Positions 55,149 to 63,096 of a DNA stretch of 64,000 nucleotides are shown piece by piece; positions within the stretch are counted from its first letter, which is position 1, and each line of letters opens with the position of its first letter. Origin of the DNA: Cellulosimicrobium sp. Marseille-Q4280 (GTDB lineage Bacteria; Actinomycetota; Actinomycetes; Actinomycetales; Cellulomonadaceae); contig NZ_CALPBY010000005.1 in NCBI RefSeq assembly GCF_943181405.1, positions 186,001 through 250,000 of the forward strand, written 5' to 3'. The notes beneath the pieces are model-generated. The model was given only the letters and a program-made list of their open reading frames with translations, had not been told where the DNA came from and searched no databases. Position numbers and translations under genes: made by a program.

Positions 55149-55330
55149 TCACGCGAGCCCCGACAGCTCCCCGCACGACGCGACGCGCACGAGCCCCTCC
55201 GCGGCCCGGGCCCGCTCGGCGTCCTCCGTGACGAGGGCGTCGGCCTGGAGGCTGGCGACGGCGACGTACTCCGCGGGCCCGGTGTCGTCCCAGCCGAGGC
55301 GGTCCGGGACCTTACAGTCCGGGCTCGGTC
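55149..55330 (-). pseudogene. Truncated PIN-domain (VapC-like) fragment
   Basis: The minus-strand frame ending at TGA 55149-55151 reads WDDTGPAEYVAVASLQADAL-VTEDAERARAAEGL-VRVA, the C-terminal half of a PIN ribonuclease domain (the TGPAEYVAVA and TEDAERARAA segments are typical). It has no start codon or N-terminal Asp; upstream sequence belongs to another gene. It is probably the remnant of a toxin gene. No antitoxin is visible. Confidence 0.68.
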
Positions 55331-55350
55331 GCGTCCTCGCCTTCCAGGTC

Positions 55351-55575
55351 TCAGGCCTCGGGCGGGACGATCGGCGTCGGCTCGAGCGACGCCCGCAACG
55401 TGTCCATGACCGCGTTCTCCACGAGCACGGGCACGAAGTCGCGCACGTGCGCGTCGTCGAAGACCTCGAGCTCGGCGTGCACCTGCGCGCGCACGTCGTC
55501 CGGGTCCACGCCCGGGAACCGGTCCGCGATGCGCTGGACCACGACGTCGATCTCGCGGGTCTCGTCGGCTGTCAT
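55351..55575 (-). CDS. Three-helix bundle dimerisation domain protein
   Basis: This 74-residue protein (RIADRFPGVDPDDVRAQVHAE, EVFDDAHVRDFVPVLVE, quoted in part) matches the small actinobacterial three-helix bundle family. Its role is unknown. ATG 55575 is the start. It lies directly upstream of the PIN remnant, in the same direction. Confidence 0.78.
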   Translation of the reverse strand: MTADETREIDVVVQRIADRFPGVDPDDVRAQVHAELEVFDDAHVRDFVPVLVENAVMDTLRASLEPTPIVPPEA

Positions 55576-55677
55576 GCGGGCAGGTTCGCACGGCGCGGTT
55601 GCGGCAGGGCGAACGTGCCGTGAACTCGGGGGTCCGCCGGAGCAGCACGACGACGACCCGTCGCACGTCGGCCGTCG

Positions 55678-56160
55678 TCAGGCAGCGCGAGCGCGCCCTC
55701 GTGCCCTCTCGGTGTCCCGCATCCCCAGCAGCGACACACCGACGCCGTACGTGACGAAGTCCCCGTAGGGCTCGAGGCGGATCCCCACGAGCGCTCCGCG
55801 CGCGCCGTCCTCCTCGACGTCAAGACCCTTCAGCAGCACCGCGCGCACGCTGCCGGGGATCGACGCCGCGGGCACGAGCGTCGCGACCGCGGTGAACGTG
55901 ACGGTGGCGGCGGGCACCTTGACCCAGGGCACGAACGGCAGACGCTTCGGGACGGGTACCGTGACGGAGACCTGCGGGTTCGCCGCGAGGTGCTTCGCCT
56001 TCCACTCGTCGTCGTTCGTCGTCGACCACAGGCGGCGCCCTTCGACGTGGAGCATGACGCCCGCGGTCCGCGCTTCGCCGCGCGCCGACACCATGCCCAG
56101 GACCATGAAGTTCTGCTTCAAGAGGACGCGCCACACGTCCCGCGTCGTGAGCTCGACCAT
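55678..56160 (-). CDS. Pyridoxamine-5'-phosphate-oxidase-like split-barrel protein
   Basis: The 160-residue protein has the FMN/F420-binding split-barrel fold: LLKQNFMVLGMVSARGEART, RRLWSTTNDDEWKAKHLAANP and VSVTVPVPKRLPFVPWVKV. Its substrate is unknown; relatives are flavin- or F420-dependent reductases or haem-binding proteins. ATG 56160 has GGAG seven bases upstream. It is divergent from rlmC. Confidence 0.8.
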   Translation of the reverse strand: MVELTTRDVWRVLLKQNFMVLGMVSARGEARTAGVMLHVEGRRLWSTTNDDEWKAKHLAANPQVSVTVPVPKRLPFVPWVKVPAATVTFTAVATLVPAASIPGSVRAVLLKGLDVEEDGARGALVGIRLEPYGDFVTYGVGVSLLGMRDTERARGRARAA

Positions 56161-56268
56161 CGTGTCTCCGCTCGTGCCACGCCCCCGGACCGTCCGCCCG
56201 GCGGCCGTCGACGCCAGGCTAGCCGTCCCCGCGGACCGAGGACAGGACCGGGCCGTAGACTCGAACGA

Positions 56269-57399
56269 GTGCAGTGCCACCACTTCGACGCCTGGCGGTG
56301 CCGGTCGTGCACGCTCCTCGAGCAGCCGTACCCGGCCCAGCTCGCGGGCAAGCAGCGGCACTGCGCCGACCTGCTCGCCCCGCTCGCTCCCGGGCTGCGG
56401 TGGCTCGACCCGGTGACCTCGCCTGAGGCCGGTTTCCGCAACAAGGCGAAGATGGTCGTCACGGGGACCGTGGACGACCCGGTGCTCGGGATCCTCGACG
56501 AGGCCGGCGGCGTCGACCTCACGGACTGCCCCCTCTACCCCGCGGCGCTGCAGGACGCGTTCGGACCGCTCGCGGAGATCGTCACGCGAGCACGCCTCGT
56601 CCCCTACGACGTCCGCGCCCGGCGGGGCGAGCTGAAGTACGTGCTCGTGACCCTGTCGCCCGACGGCGACCTCATGGCCCGGTTCGTCCTGCGCTCGACC
56701 GAGTCGGTGCCCCGGCTCCGCAAGCACCTGCCCGCGTTGCTCGACGCGCTCCCGCGGCTGCGCGTCGTCTCCGCGAACATCCATCCCGAGCACAAGGCCG
56801 TCGTCGAGGGCGAGACCGAGATCCTCCTCACCGACACGGAGACCCTGCGCATGTCGGTGAACGGCATCGACCTGCACCTGCGCCCGCAGAGCTTCTTCCA
56901 GACCAACACCGAGGTCGCCGCGGCGCTGTACCGCCAGGGCCGCGACTGGGTGGACGACGCCGGCCCCTCCTCGGTCTGGGACCTGTACTGCGGCGTCGGA
57001 GGGTTCGCGCTGCACGTCGCCGGTGCGGGGCGCGACGTCGTCGGCGTCGAGACGAGCGTCGAGGCGATCGCGAGCGCGCGGCTCACGGCGCAGGACGCAG
57101 GCCTGGACCGCACGACGTTCCACGCCGAGGACGCGACGGCGTTCGCGCTCGGGTCGTCGCCTGGCGCGCAGCCCGGACTGGTCGTCGTGAACCCTCCGCG
57201 CCGCGGCGTCGGCGAGACGCTGAGCACGTGGCTCGAGGCGTCGGACGTTCGGCACGTCGTGTACTCGAGCTGCAACGCGACGTCGCTCGCGCGCGACCTC
57301 GCGCTCATGCCGTCGTTGCGGCCGCGCGAGGCGCGCGTGCTCGACATGTTCCCGCACACCGCGCACTACGAGGTCGCGGTCCTCCTCGAGCGCGCGTGA
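56269..57399 (+). CDS. rlmC: 23S rRNA (uracil-C5)-methyltransferase RlmC-type
   Basis: This 376-residue methyltransferase has the Fe-S cluster cysteines (CHHFDAWRCRSC and CPLY) that mark the RumA/RumB group without a TRAM domain, as in RlmC. The SAM-binding VWDLYCGVGGFALHVA, VVVNPPRRGV and the catalytic Cys in VYSSCNATSLARDL are present. It methylates U747 of 23S rRNA in homologues. GTG 56269 lies after TAGACT, so it is leaderless. Confidence 0.93.
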   Translation: MQCHHFDAWRCRSCTLLEQPYPAQLAGKQRHCADLLAPLAPGLRWLDPVTSPEAGFRNKAKMVVTGTVDDPVLGILDEAGGVDLTDCPLYPAALQDAFGPLAEIVTRARLVPYDVRARRGELKYVLVTLSPDGDLMARFVLRSTESVPRLRKHLPALLDALPRLRVVSANIHPEHKAVVEGETEILLTDTETLRMSVNGIDLHLRPQSFFQTNTEVAAALYRQGRDWVDDAGPSSVWDLYCGVGGFALHVAGAGRDVVGVETSVEAIASARLTAQDAGLDRTTFHAEDATAFALGSSPGAQPGLVVVNPPRRGVGETLSTWLEASDVRHVVYSSCNATSLARDLALMPSLRPREARVLDMFPHTAHYEVAVLLERA

Positions 57400-57415
57400 C
57401 GCGTCGCGGGCCGCG

Positions 57416-58051
57416 TCACACGCTCTCGCCCGCCCGGCGCGCGGCCTCGACCGCCGCGTCCTCGACCCGCTGCCGGTAGGCCGTCCACTCCGCGTCGGAC
57501 TGCTCGGGCAGGTCTCCCCGGCCGTTGCCGGCGGCGCCGTCGACGAGCTCGCGCACGATGTCGGCATGACCCGCGTGGTGCGCCATCTCGTCGAGCATGT
57601 GCACGAGAATCTGGTGGAGCGTCACGACGCGCCGCTCCGGCGGCCACCACGGCACCTCGCCGCGCGCGTCGAGGTCGAGACCGGCGACCGTCTCGTCCGA
57701 GATCTCGGACGAGCGCCGGAAGAGCTCGAGGATCTCCTCGCGCGACTCGTCCGCGGTCGCCCACATGTCGGCGTTGACCTCCATGTCCTCGCCGTCGAAC
57801 CACGGCATCGCGAGGTCGTGCGTGCCGCCGAAGGTCTCGCACAGGTAGCCGACCTGCACGCTCGCGACGTGCTTGAGCAGCCCCAGGAGGTTGGTGCCCG
57901 TGCGGGTCAGGGGGCGACGGACGTCGTGCTCGCTCAGCCCTTCGGCCTTGCCGAGCAGCGCCGCGCGCTCGCGCGCGAGGTATCGCAGCAGCGTGTCCTT
58001 GGGGTCCTCCGGCGACGGGTTCGCAGGTGGGGTCGTGGCAGGTGCGCTCAT
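57416..58051 (-). CDS. DinB-fold (DUF664) protein
   Basis: The 211-residue protein has the DinB/DUF664 features: LLGLLKHVASVQVGYL, the metal-ligand-type His in LKHVA and LHQILVHMLDEMAHHAGHADIVREL, quoted in part. In actinobacteria such proteins are mycothiol-dependent transferases or metal-binding proteins of unknown substrate. ATG 58051 is the start; the gene overlaps nothing. Confidence 0.86.
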   Translation of the reverse strand: MSAPATTPPANPSPEDPKDTLLRYLARERAALLGKAEGLSEHDVRRPLTRTGTNLLGLLKHVASVQVGYLCETFGGTHDLAMPWFDGEDMEVNADMWATADESREEILELFRRSSEISDETVAGLDLDARGEVPWWPPERRVVTLHQILVHMLDEMAHHAGHADIVRELVDGAAGNGRGDLPEQSDAEWTAYRQRVEDAAVEAARRAGESV

Positions 58052-58099
58052 TCCCCGGACGCTACTCCCGGCCACCCGCAGCGGTGCCAGACTCGCCCC

Positions 58100-58720
58100 A
58101 TGGCGACCCTCCACGAGCAGATCACCGACCGCCTCGCGTCGTTCGTCCTGGCGCAGCCGGTGTTCTTCGTCGGCACCGCCCCGCTCGCCGCGGACGGTCA
58201 CGTCAACGTCGCCCCCAAGGGCATGGCGGGGACGTTCGCCGTCCTCGGGCCGCACCGCGTCGCCTACCTCGACTACACGGGATCGGGCGCGGAGACGCCG
58301 GCCCACCTCCGCGAGAACGGCCGCATCGTCATCATGTTCTGCGCGTTCGACGGGCCGCCGAACATCGTGCGGTTCCACGGCACCGGGCGCTACGTCGAGG
58401 CCGGCACGGAGGAGTTCGACGCGCTGCGCCCCCTCTTCGCCAAGGACCAGACGGCCGGGCAGCGCGGCGTCGTCGTCGTGGACGTCACGCGCGTCTCCGA
58501 CTCGTGCGGCTTCTCCGTGCCCCGCATGGAGCTCGTCGAGGACCGCGACCTGCTGGACCGCTGGGCGGCACGCAAGACGCCCGAGCAGCTCGACGACTAC
58601 CGCCTGCTCAAGAACTCGCGGAGCATCGACGCGCTCCCGGCTCTCGACGGTGGCGCGGCGGCCCAGACCCTGACGCGCGACCCGTCCCGCTCGTCCGTCG
58701 TCTCGCCCAGCAGCCGGTAG
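58100..58720 (+). CDS. Pyridoxamine-5'-phosphate-oxidase-family protein
   Basis: This 206-residue protein has the family block FFVGTAPLAADGHVNVAPKG, VAYLDYTGSGAETPAHLRENG, MFCAFDGPPNIVRFHGTGR and VPRMELVEDR. The flavin-binding RxxY-like positions are present. Substrate unknown. ATG 58100 follows CAGACT closely. Its last 124 bp overlap the convergent GNAT gene. Confidence 0.86.
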   Translation: MATLHEQITDRLASFVLAQPVFFVGTAPLAADGHVNVAPKGMAGTFAVLGPHRVAYLDYTGSGAETPAHLRENGRIVIMFCAFDGPPNIVRFHGTGRYVEAGTEEFDALRPLFAKDQTAGQRGVVVVDVTRVSDSCGFSVPRMELVEDRDLLDRWAARKTPEQLDDYRLLKNSRSIDALPALDGGAAAQTLTRDPSRSSVVSPSSR

Positions 58721-59166
58721 CCGGACCGCTCGGCGACGGCCTCGCTCGGCTCGTTGCCCACCCGGGTGAGCAGCCGCACCTCCGCGGCGCCGCTGTCGTG
58801 CGCCCACCCCGTCAGCGAGCGGACGGCGCGCGTCGCGAGGCCGCGTCCGCGAGCGCCGGGAAGCAGCGCGTAGAACACGGCAGGTGCCGACGTGCCGAGC
58901 CCGGCGATCCCCGCGACCCCTGCGTCCTCGCCGTCGCACTCCACCACGTAGCGCACGCCGACCCCGGCCTCGGCGCGCTCGACGGCTGCGCGCGCCCAGC
59001 GGCGCGCCTGCGCGTCGGTCATCCGCGGCGGCACGAACGTCCACCGGGGTACGTCGTCGACGCGGGACAGCGCCTGCTCGAGCGGCCAGTCGTCGACCGT
59101 GGTGCGGCGCAGCAGCACGGTGGGCGTGCCGACCACCGGGAGCGTCGACGGGGGGTGGACGGTCAC
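58597..59166 (-). CDS. GNAT-family N-acetyltransferase
   Basis: The 189-residue protein has the acetyl-CoA-binding motif PGARGRGLATRAVRSLTGWA and an EVRLLTRVGNEPSEAVAERSGY end segment, typical of RimJ/RimL-like GNATs. GTG 59166 overlaps the stop of the upstream ASCH-like gene (GTGA). The C-terminus overlaps the convergent oxidase-like gene by 124 bp. Confidence 0.85.
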   Translation of the reverse strand: MTVHPPSTLPVVGTPTVLLRRTTVDDWPLEQALSRVDDVPRWTFVPPRMTDAQARRWARAAVERAEAGVGVRYVVECDGEDAGVAGIAGLGTSAPAVFYALLPGARGRGLATRAVRSLTGWAHDSGAAEVRLLTRVGNEPSEAVAERSGYRLLGETTDERDGSRVRVWAAAPPSRAGSASMLREFLSRR

Positions 59167-59771
59167 GTCCGGTCCTCGCGCGTGGCGGCGAGGTACGCGG
59201 CGCCACGCGGCGAGATCCGGTACCCGACCTCGAGGCTCTCCGTGAGCCCGAGCTCCTTGAGCCGCCGCACGCGGACCTTGAAGTCGTCGCGCGCCACCCC
59301 GAGCCCGGCCGCGAGCTCGCGCGCCACGACCCCCGGGTGGGCGGCGACGAGCTCGAGGTAGGCGCGCGTCCACGGCTCGGTGGCGGCCCGGTCCTTGCGG
59401 GCGAGGCTCGCGCCGATCCGCTCGACGGCGGCCGCGTCGAGCTCGGCGTCCGCGCGCAGCGCGACGCGCGGGTCCGCGCCCGCGAACCGCAGCCCGACGC
59501 GATAGAGGTCGCCCTCGCGCGCTGCGCCCCGGGCCAGCACGCGCTCGGGGGAGGCCAGACCGGCGAGCCGCGCGTCGGCGTCGGGCACCAGCGGGACGCC
59601 GTCCGGTCCGAGCGGGACGCGCTCGACCGAGGTCACCTCGACCACGCCGATGCTCGTCCGCTGCCGCGTCCCGACGTGCACGCGCGGCACGGTCCAGCGG
59701 CGGAACGCGAGCGTCACGGTCCCGTCCTGGATGCCCTGCAGCGTCCGCGCGTCGAGCAGCACGGCTCCCAC
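59163..59771 (-). CDS. ASCH/PUA-like N-terminal and winged-helix C-terminal protein
   Basis: The 202-residue protein has an N-terminal ASCH/PUA-type beta fold (LLDARTLQGIQDGTVTLAFRRWTVPR, SIGVVEVTSVERV; RNA-binding-like), a middle region, and a C-terminal winged-helix-like segment (AAHPGVVARELAAGLGVARDDFKVRVRRL, quoted in part). A role in RNA-coupled regulation is only inferred. GTG 59771 is the start. The GNAT gene overlaps its stop. Confidence 0.68.
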   Translation of the reverse strand: MGAVLLDARTLQGIQDGTVTLAFRRWTVPRVHVGTRQRTSIGVVEVTSVERVPLGPDGVPLVPDADARLAGLASPERVLARGAAREGDLYRVGLRFAGADPRVALRADAELDAAAVERIGASLARKDRAATEPWTRAYLELVAAHPGVVARELAAGLGVARDDFKVRVRRLKELGLTESLEVGYRISPRGAAYLAATREDRT

Positions 59772-59802
59772 GATCCCAGCCCGCCCGGCAGCCCGCGAGC
59801 GG

Positions 59803-61440
59803 TCAGGCGAGCTCCGGGCGGCGCGCGACCGTCAGCACGTGCGTGTCCGGCCAGTCGACGGGCTCGCCGGTCGTGGCGTCGTGCAGCGTCGCCACCGGCG
59901 CGAACGCGTGCTCGACGAGCCAGTCGTTGCGCCACGCGCCGCTGCCGGGCTCGAGCTCGAAGCCCGCCTCCTCGAGCAGCGACGCCCATCGCGGTCCGCT
60001 GAGGTCGCAGAACCGCTCGTGCGCCTCCGACAACCAGTTGTCCACGTAGTCCTTGCGCGTGAGGAACTCCATCGCCTCGCGCAGCGTGAGCCGCCAGCGC
60101 CCGTCGCCCAGCCGCTCGGGAGCGAACGTCGCCCCCGACGACCGCGGGAAGTCGTGCGCGAACTGCGCGAGGCGCGCGTCGGTCGACAGCCCGCCGACGT
60201 ACGCGGCGACGTCCTCGCGCGCGAGCGAGTCGAGGTCGGTCCGTGCCCCGTCCGGCCCGTCCCCGGCGGCCGCAGCGCCGTCGTCCGTCCGCAGCGTGAG
60301 CACGACGACGCGGCCCGGGTCCGCGGGCCCGCACACGTCCGAGTTGACCCAGACCCCTCCGGGCCGCGTGTGCCGCAGCACGCGCCGGGCGAACAGCTCG
60401 ACGTCGCGCACGCCGTCCCCGTACGACGACACCTCGTGCGTGAGCGCGATCGTGAGCGTCGTGTCCACGGACGCGTCCGGCATGACCGACCGCGCGAGGA
60501 TGTTCGCCTGCACGAACCACACGTTCGGGTTGGCGAACACTCCTTGCGCCTTCTTGTGCTCGGCCTCGGCGACCAGGTGCCGCGCGACGTCGACGCCGAA
60601 CAGGTCGGACTCGTGCAGGCGCGGCTCGCGCGCTGCGTGCTCCAGCAGCCCGCCGGTCGCGCACCCGATGTCGACGACCCGCCCGGGACGCACGTGCGGC
60701 GCGACCTGCGCCCACTTGCGCGCCGACGCCTCCTCGAACGCGGCGGCGTACGTGCGGTAGTCGCGCGTCGTCGTGAGGTCGCCGTCGCCCGAGACCACCG
60801 GGTCGGCGAAGATCTCCCGCACGTGCGCGACGAGGCCGTAGCGCGCGTAGAAGTCGGGCACCGCAGGGTGCGCGACCTCGCGCCAGTGCTCGTCGCCCGC
60901 GGCGAGGAGCTCGACGACGTCCCACGGCCGCGCGACCGTCCCACCCGTCGCGCGCGCCCCGCCGCCGGGTCCGCCGTCGTCCTCCGCCGCGTCGAGCTCG
61001 ACTCCCGCGACCCGGAAGCCCAGCTCGCGGTAGGCGTCGATCAGGGACGGCGTCGAGCACGCCACGACGGTGTCGGCCGGCGTGGGCTCGCGGCCGGTGC
61101 CCGTCGCGACGCTCGTCACGACGAGGGTCGCGAACCGCGGGTTCGGCGCCGCGTCCGGCACGGGGACGACGACGCTCGGCAGGCCCTCGCGGACCGCGAC
61201 GTTCTCGATCAGCGCCTCGCGGCGGTGTCCCGGCAGCGGGTTGCGCCGTGTGCCCGAGTGGTTGGCGGAGGTCACGACCCAGACGACCTCGACGTCGGGG
61301 GCGCAGCGGACGCGCCGCCCGTCGAGGTCCCGGACGAGCCCGGCACGCAGGGCGCGCAGGTAGTCGACCTGGAACCGCGTGACGAGGTGGTGACGGCCGG
61401 GGAAGAGGATGCGGCGGACGGGGCCGTCGGTTCGGTGCAC
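59803..61440 (-). CDS. Nucleotidyltransferase-like domain fused to a SAM methyltransferase
   Basis: The 545-residue fusion has an N-terminal cytidylyltransferase/NadM-like region (about residues 10-110: RRILFPGRHHLVTRFQVDYL, TSANHSGTRRNPLPGHRREAL) and a C-terminal class I methyltransferase (about 230-480: VVDIGCATGGLLEHAA, SVDTTLTIALTHEVSSYGDG). The HxGH motif is degenerate (TRFQ at its place), so the first domain may bind but not catalyse. Function is unknown. GTG 61440 is the start. Confidence 0.75.
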   Translation of the reverse strand: MHRTDGPVRRILFPGRHHLVTRFQVDYLRALRAGLVRDLDGRRVRCAPDVEVVWVVTSANHSGTRRNPLPGHRREALIENVAVREGLPSVVVPVPDAAPNPRFATLVVTSVATGTGREPTPADTVVACSTPSLIDAYRELGFRVAGVELDAAEDDGGPGGGARATGGTVARPWDVVELLAAGDEHWREVAHPAVPDFYARYGLVAHVREIFADPVVSGDGDLTTTRDYRTYAAAFEEASARKWAQVAPHVRPGRVVDIGCATGGLLEHAAREPRLHESDLFGVDVARHLVAEAEHKKAQGVFANPNVWFVQANILARSVMPDASVDTTLTIALTHEVSSYGDGVRDVELFARRVLRHTRPGGVWVNSDVCGPADPGRVVVLTLRTDDGAAAAGDGPDGARTDLDSLAREDVAAYVGGLSTDARLAQFAHDFPRSSGATFAPERLGDGRWRLTLREAMEFLTRKDYVDNWLSEAHERFCDLSGPRWASLLEEAGFELEPGSGAWRNDWLVEHAFAPVATLHDATTGEPVDWPDTHVLTVARRPELA

Positions 61441-61575
61441 GGGGCTACGGTGCTGGTGGCGGGTCCCGCAGCGCAAGTCCGCCCGTACCGGAGGGGACGG
61501 CCGGCGCGGGCCGCGAGCGCACTGGACGCCCGTCCACGATGCGGTGGGCACCTGACCTGTGGCACGGTGATCGCG

Positions 61576-61758
61576 ATGTTCTGGATCATCGCGGGGGCTG
61601 TGCTTGTCGTGTCCGGCCTCGCGATCTCCGCGGCGGCCGTCCGCGCCGTGCCCCGGGGCCGGTCGACGGGCGCGAACGGGTTGGCGATCGGCTGCGGTGC
61701 GGGACTCGTCCTCTGGGGCGTGATCGCGATCGTCGTCAGCCTCGTGCTGCGGTCCTGA
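61576..61758 (+). CDS. Small two-helix membrane protein
   Basis: This 60-residue protein (MFWIIAGAVLVVSGLA...) has two hydrophobic helices separated by a basic, Gly-rich loop (RAVPRGRSTGANG). ATG 61576 is the start; GTG 61567 is an alternative. No function is known. Confidence 0.62.
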   Translation: MFWIIAGAVLVVSGLAISAAAVRAVPRGRSTGANGLAIGCGAGLVLWGVIAIVVSLVLRS

Positions 61759-61828
61759 CGCGAGGCTGTCCGCGCCGGGTCGTGCGATCCGTGCGACGGT
61801 GGACGCAGGCTCACCGAGGAGGACGACG

Positions 61829-62410
61829 ATGGACGTGCTCTCCGCCCACGGGGACGCGATCGGCGCGTTCGACGCACGCGTGCGTCCGCTGACCGACGAC
61901 GACTGGGCCCGGCGCACCCCGGACGACGACTGGACGGTGCGCGACCTCGTCAACCACCTGACGGCGGAGCAGCTCTGGGCGCCGGAGCAGCTCTGGGCGC
62001 CGGAGCTCCTCGCCGGCCGGACCCTCGCGGACGTCGGCACCGTGCTCGACGGCGACGTGCTGGGCGACGACCCCGTCGACCGCTGGGTCGACGCGTCCGT
62101 GCAGGCGCGCGAGGCGTTCCTCGCGCCGGACGCGCTCGACCGCGTGGTGCACCTGTCGTACGGGGAGACGTCCGCGGCGGAGTACTGCGCGCAGATGACG
62201 TTCGACCTCGTGGTCCACGCGTGGGACCTCGCCCGGGCGACGGACGGCGACGAGGTCGTGGACCCGGCGCTCGTCGCGTGGGCGCTGCACTACGCGGAGG
62301 CGCGCTCCACGCTGCTCGACCCGGGCCCGCTGTTCCGCGGCCCGCTCGACGTCGAGGACGACGCGGACGACCTCACGCGCCTGCTCGCCCTCACGGGCCG
62401 CCGCCGCTGA
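61829..62410 (+). CDS. TIGR03086-like DinB-fold metal-binding protein
   Basis: The 193-residue protein has the mycothiol-dependent maleylpyruvate-isomerase-like fold: TVRDLVNHLTAEQLW, AAEYCAQMTFDLVVHAWDLARA, with the conserved His in each. GAGGAGG lies before ATG 61829. A six-residue EQLWAP tandem duplication sits just after the first His. Confidence 0.85.
   Translation: MDVLSAHGDAIGAFDARVRPLTDDDWARRTPDDDWTVRDLVNHLTAEQLWAPEQLWAPELLAGRTLADVGTVLDGDVLGDDPVDRWVDASVQAREAFLAPDALDRVVHLSYGETSAAEYCAQMTFDLVVHAWDLARATDGDEVVDPALVAWALHYAEARSTLLDPGPLFRGPLDVEDDADDLTRLLALTGRRR
61967..62002 (+). repeat. In-frame 18-bp tandem duplication
   Basis: GAGCAGCTCTGGGCGCCG occurs twice in a row, encoding EQLWAP-EQLWAP within the DinB-fold protein. 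The identical copies suggest a recent slippage event. Confidence 0.9.
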
Positions 62411-62429
62411 CCGTCGGGGTCCGGGAGCA

Positions 62430-62975
62430 TCAGGCGCCCGGGGTCTCCCCCGCGGCGTCGCACAGCTCGCGGTACTCCGTGAGGCCCTCGCGCGCCGAGG
62501 CGACGTCGAGGTCGACCGACTCCTCGGTCCCCGTGTCGAGGTTCTCCTGGAGCTGGAGGAACGGCACGCGCACCGCGTCGACGGCGCCCTCGAACTCGGG
62601 CGGCACCGTCACCGAGAGGCTGCCGAGCTCGATCCCGACCGCGGTCATCGTGCTCACGGTCTCGGTCCCGGCCCCGTCCTCGCTGATGCCGACGAGCGCG
62701 GCGACGACGCGGCGCTCGAGCGGCTCGTCACCGTCGACGTACATCGCGGCGCACGCCTGCTGCGCCGTGAGGGTCTCGTCCGGGCTCGCGGTGCCGTCCG
62801 TCGCGTCGGCGCCCGCACCGGTCGACGACGTGGCCGACGGCGTGGGGTCGTCCGGCTCGTCGGCCCCGCCCGAGCACGCGGTCAGCAGGGCGGCGCAGAG
62901 CACGCCGGCGACGACGGCGGCGGACCGGGACAGGGCGGGTCGGGAGGAGACGGGTCGGAGGGCCATGGACAGCAT
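62430..62975 (-). CDS. Hypothetical secreted lipoprotein
   Basis: This 181-residue protein has a signal peptide and lipobox ALLTAC (lipidated Cys about 37), then an Asp/Ser/Thr-rich linker and a small domain with a conserved-looking Cys pair (QQACAAMY, RELCDAAG). No function is recognised. ATG 62975 is used; ATG 62966 removes three residues. Confidence 0.75.
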   Translation of the reverse strand: MLSMALRPVSSRPALSRSAAVVAGVLCAALLTACSGGADEPDDPTPSATSSTGAGADATDGTASPDETLTAQQACAAMYVDGDEPLERRVVAALVGISEDGAGTETVSTMTAVGIELGSLSVTVPPEFEGAVDAVRVPFLQLQENLDTGTEESVDLDVASAREGLTEYRELCDAAGETPGA

Positions 62976-63096
62976 GGAACCATCCGCACCGGGGAGCGCC
63001 CAACCCGGGGGCGGCCGGGTGAACGGCCGGCGAAGGGTCGGCGACGGGCGGCGCGGAACCCTGGCGCGCCACCGCCCGCGTGGCGAGACTGACGAC

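Noticed and set aside
53785-55575. Integrated island with attachment repeats at tRNA-Lys
   Set aside because: No second copy of the tRNA 3' end and no integrase were seen in the window.
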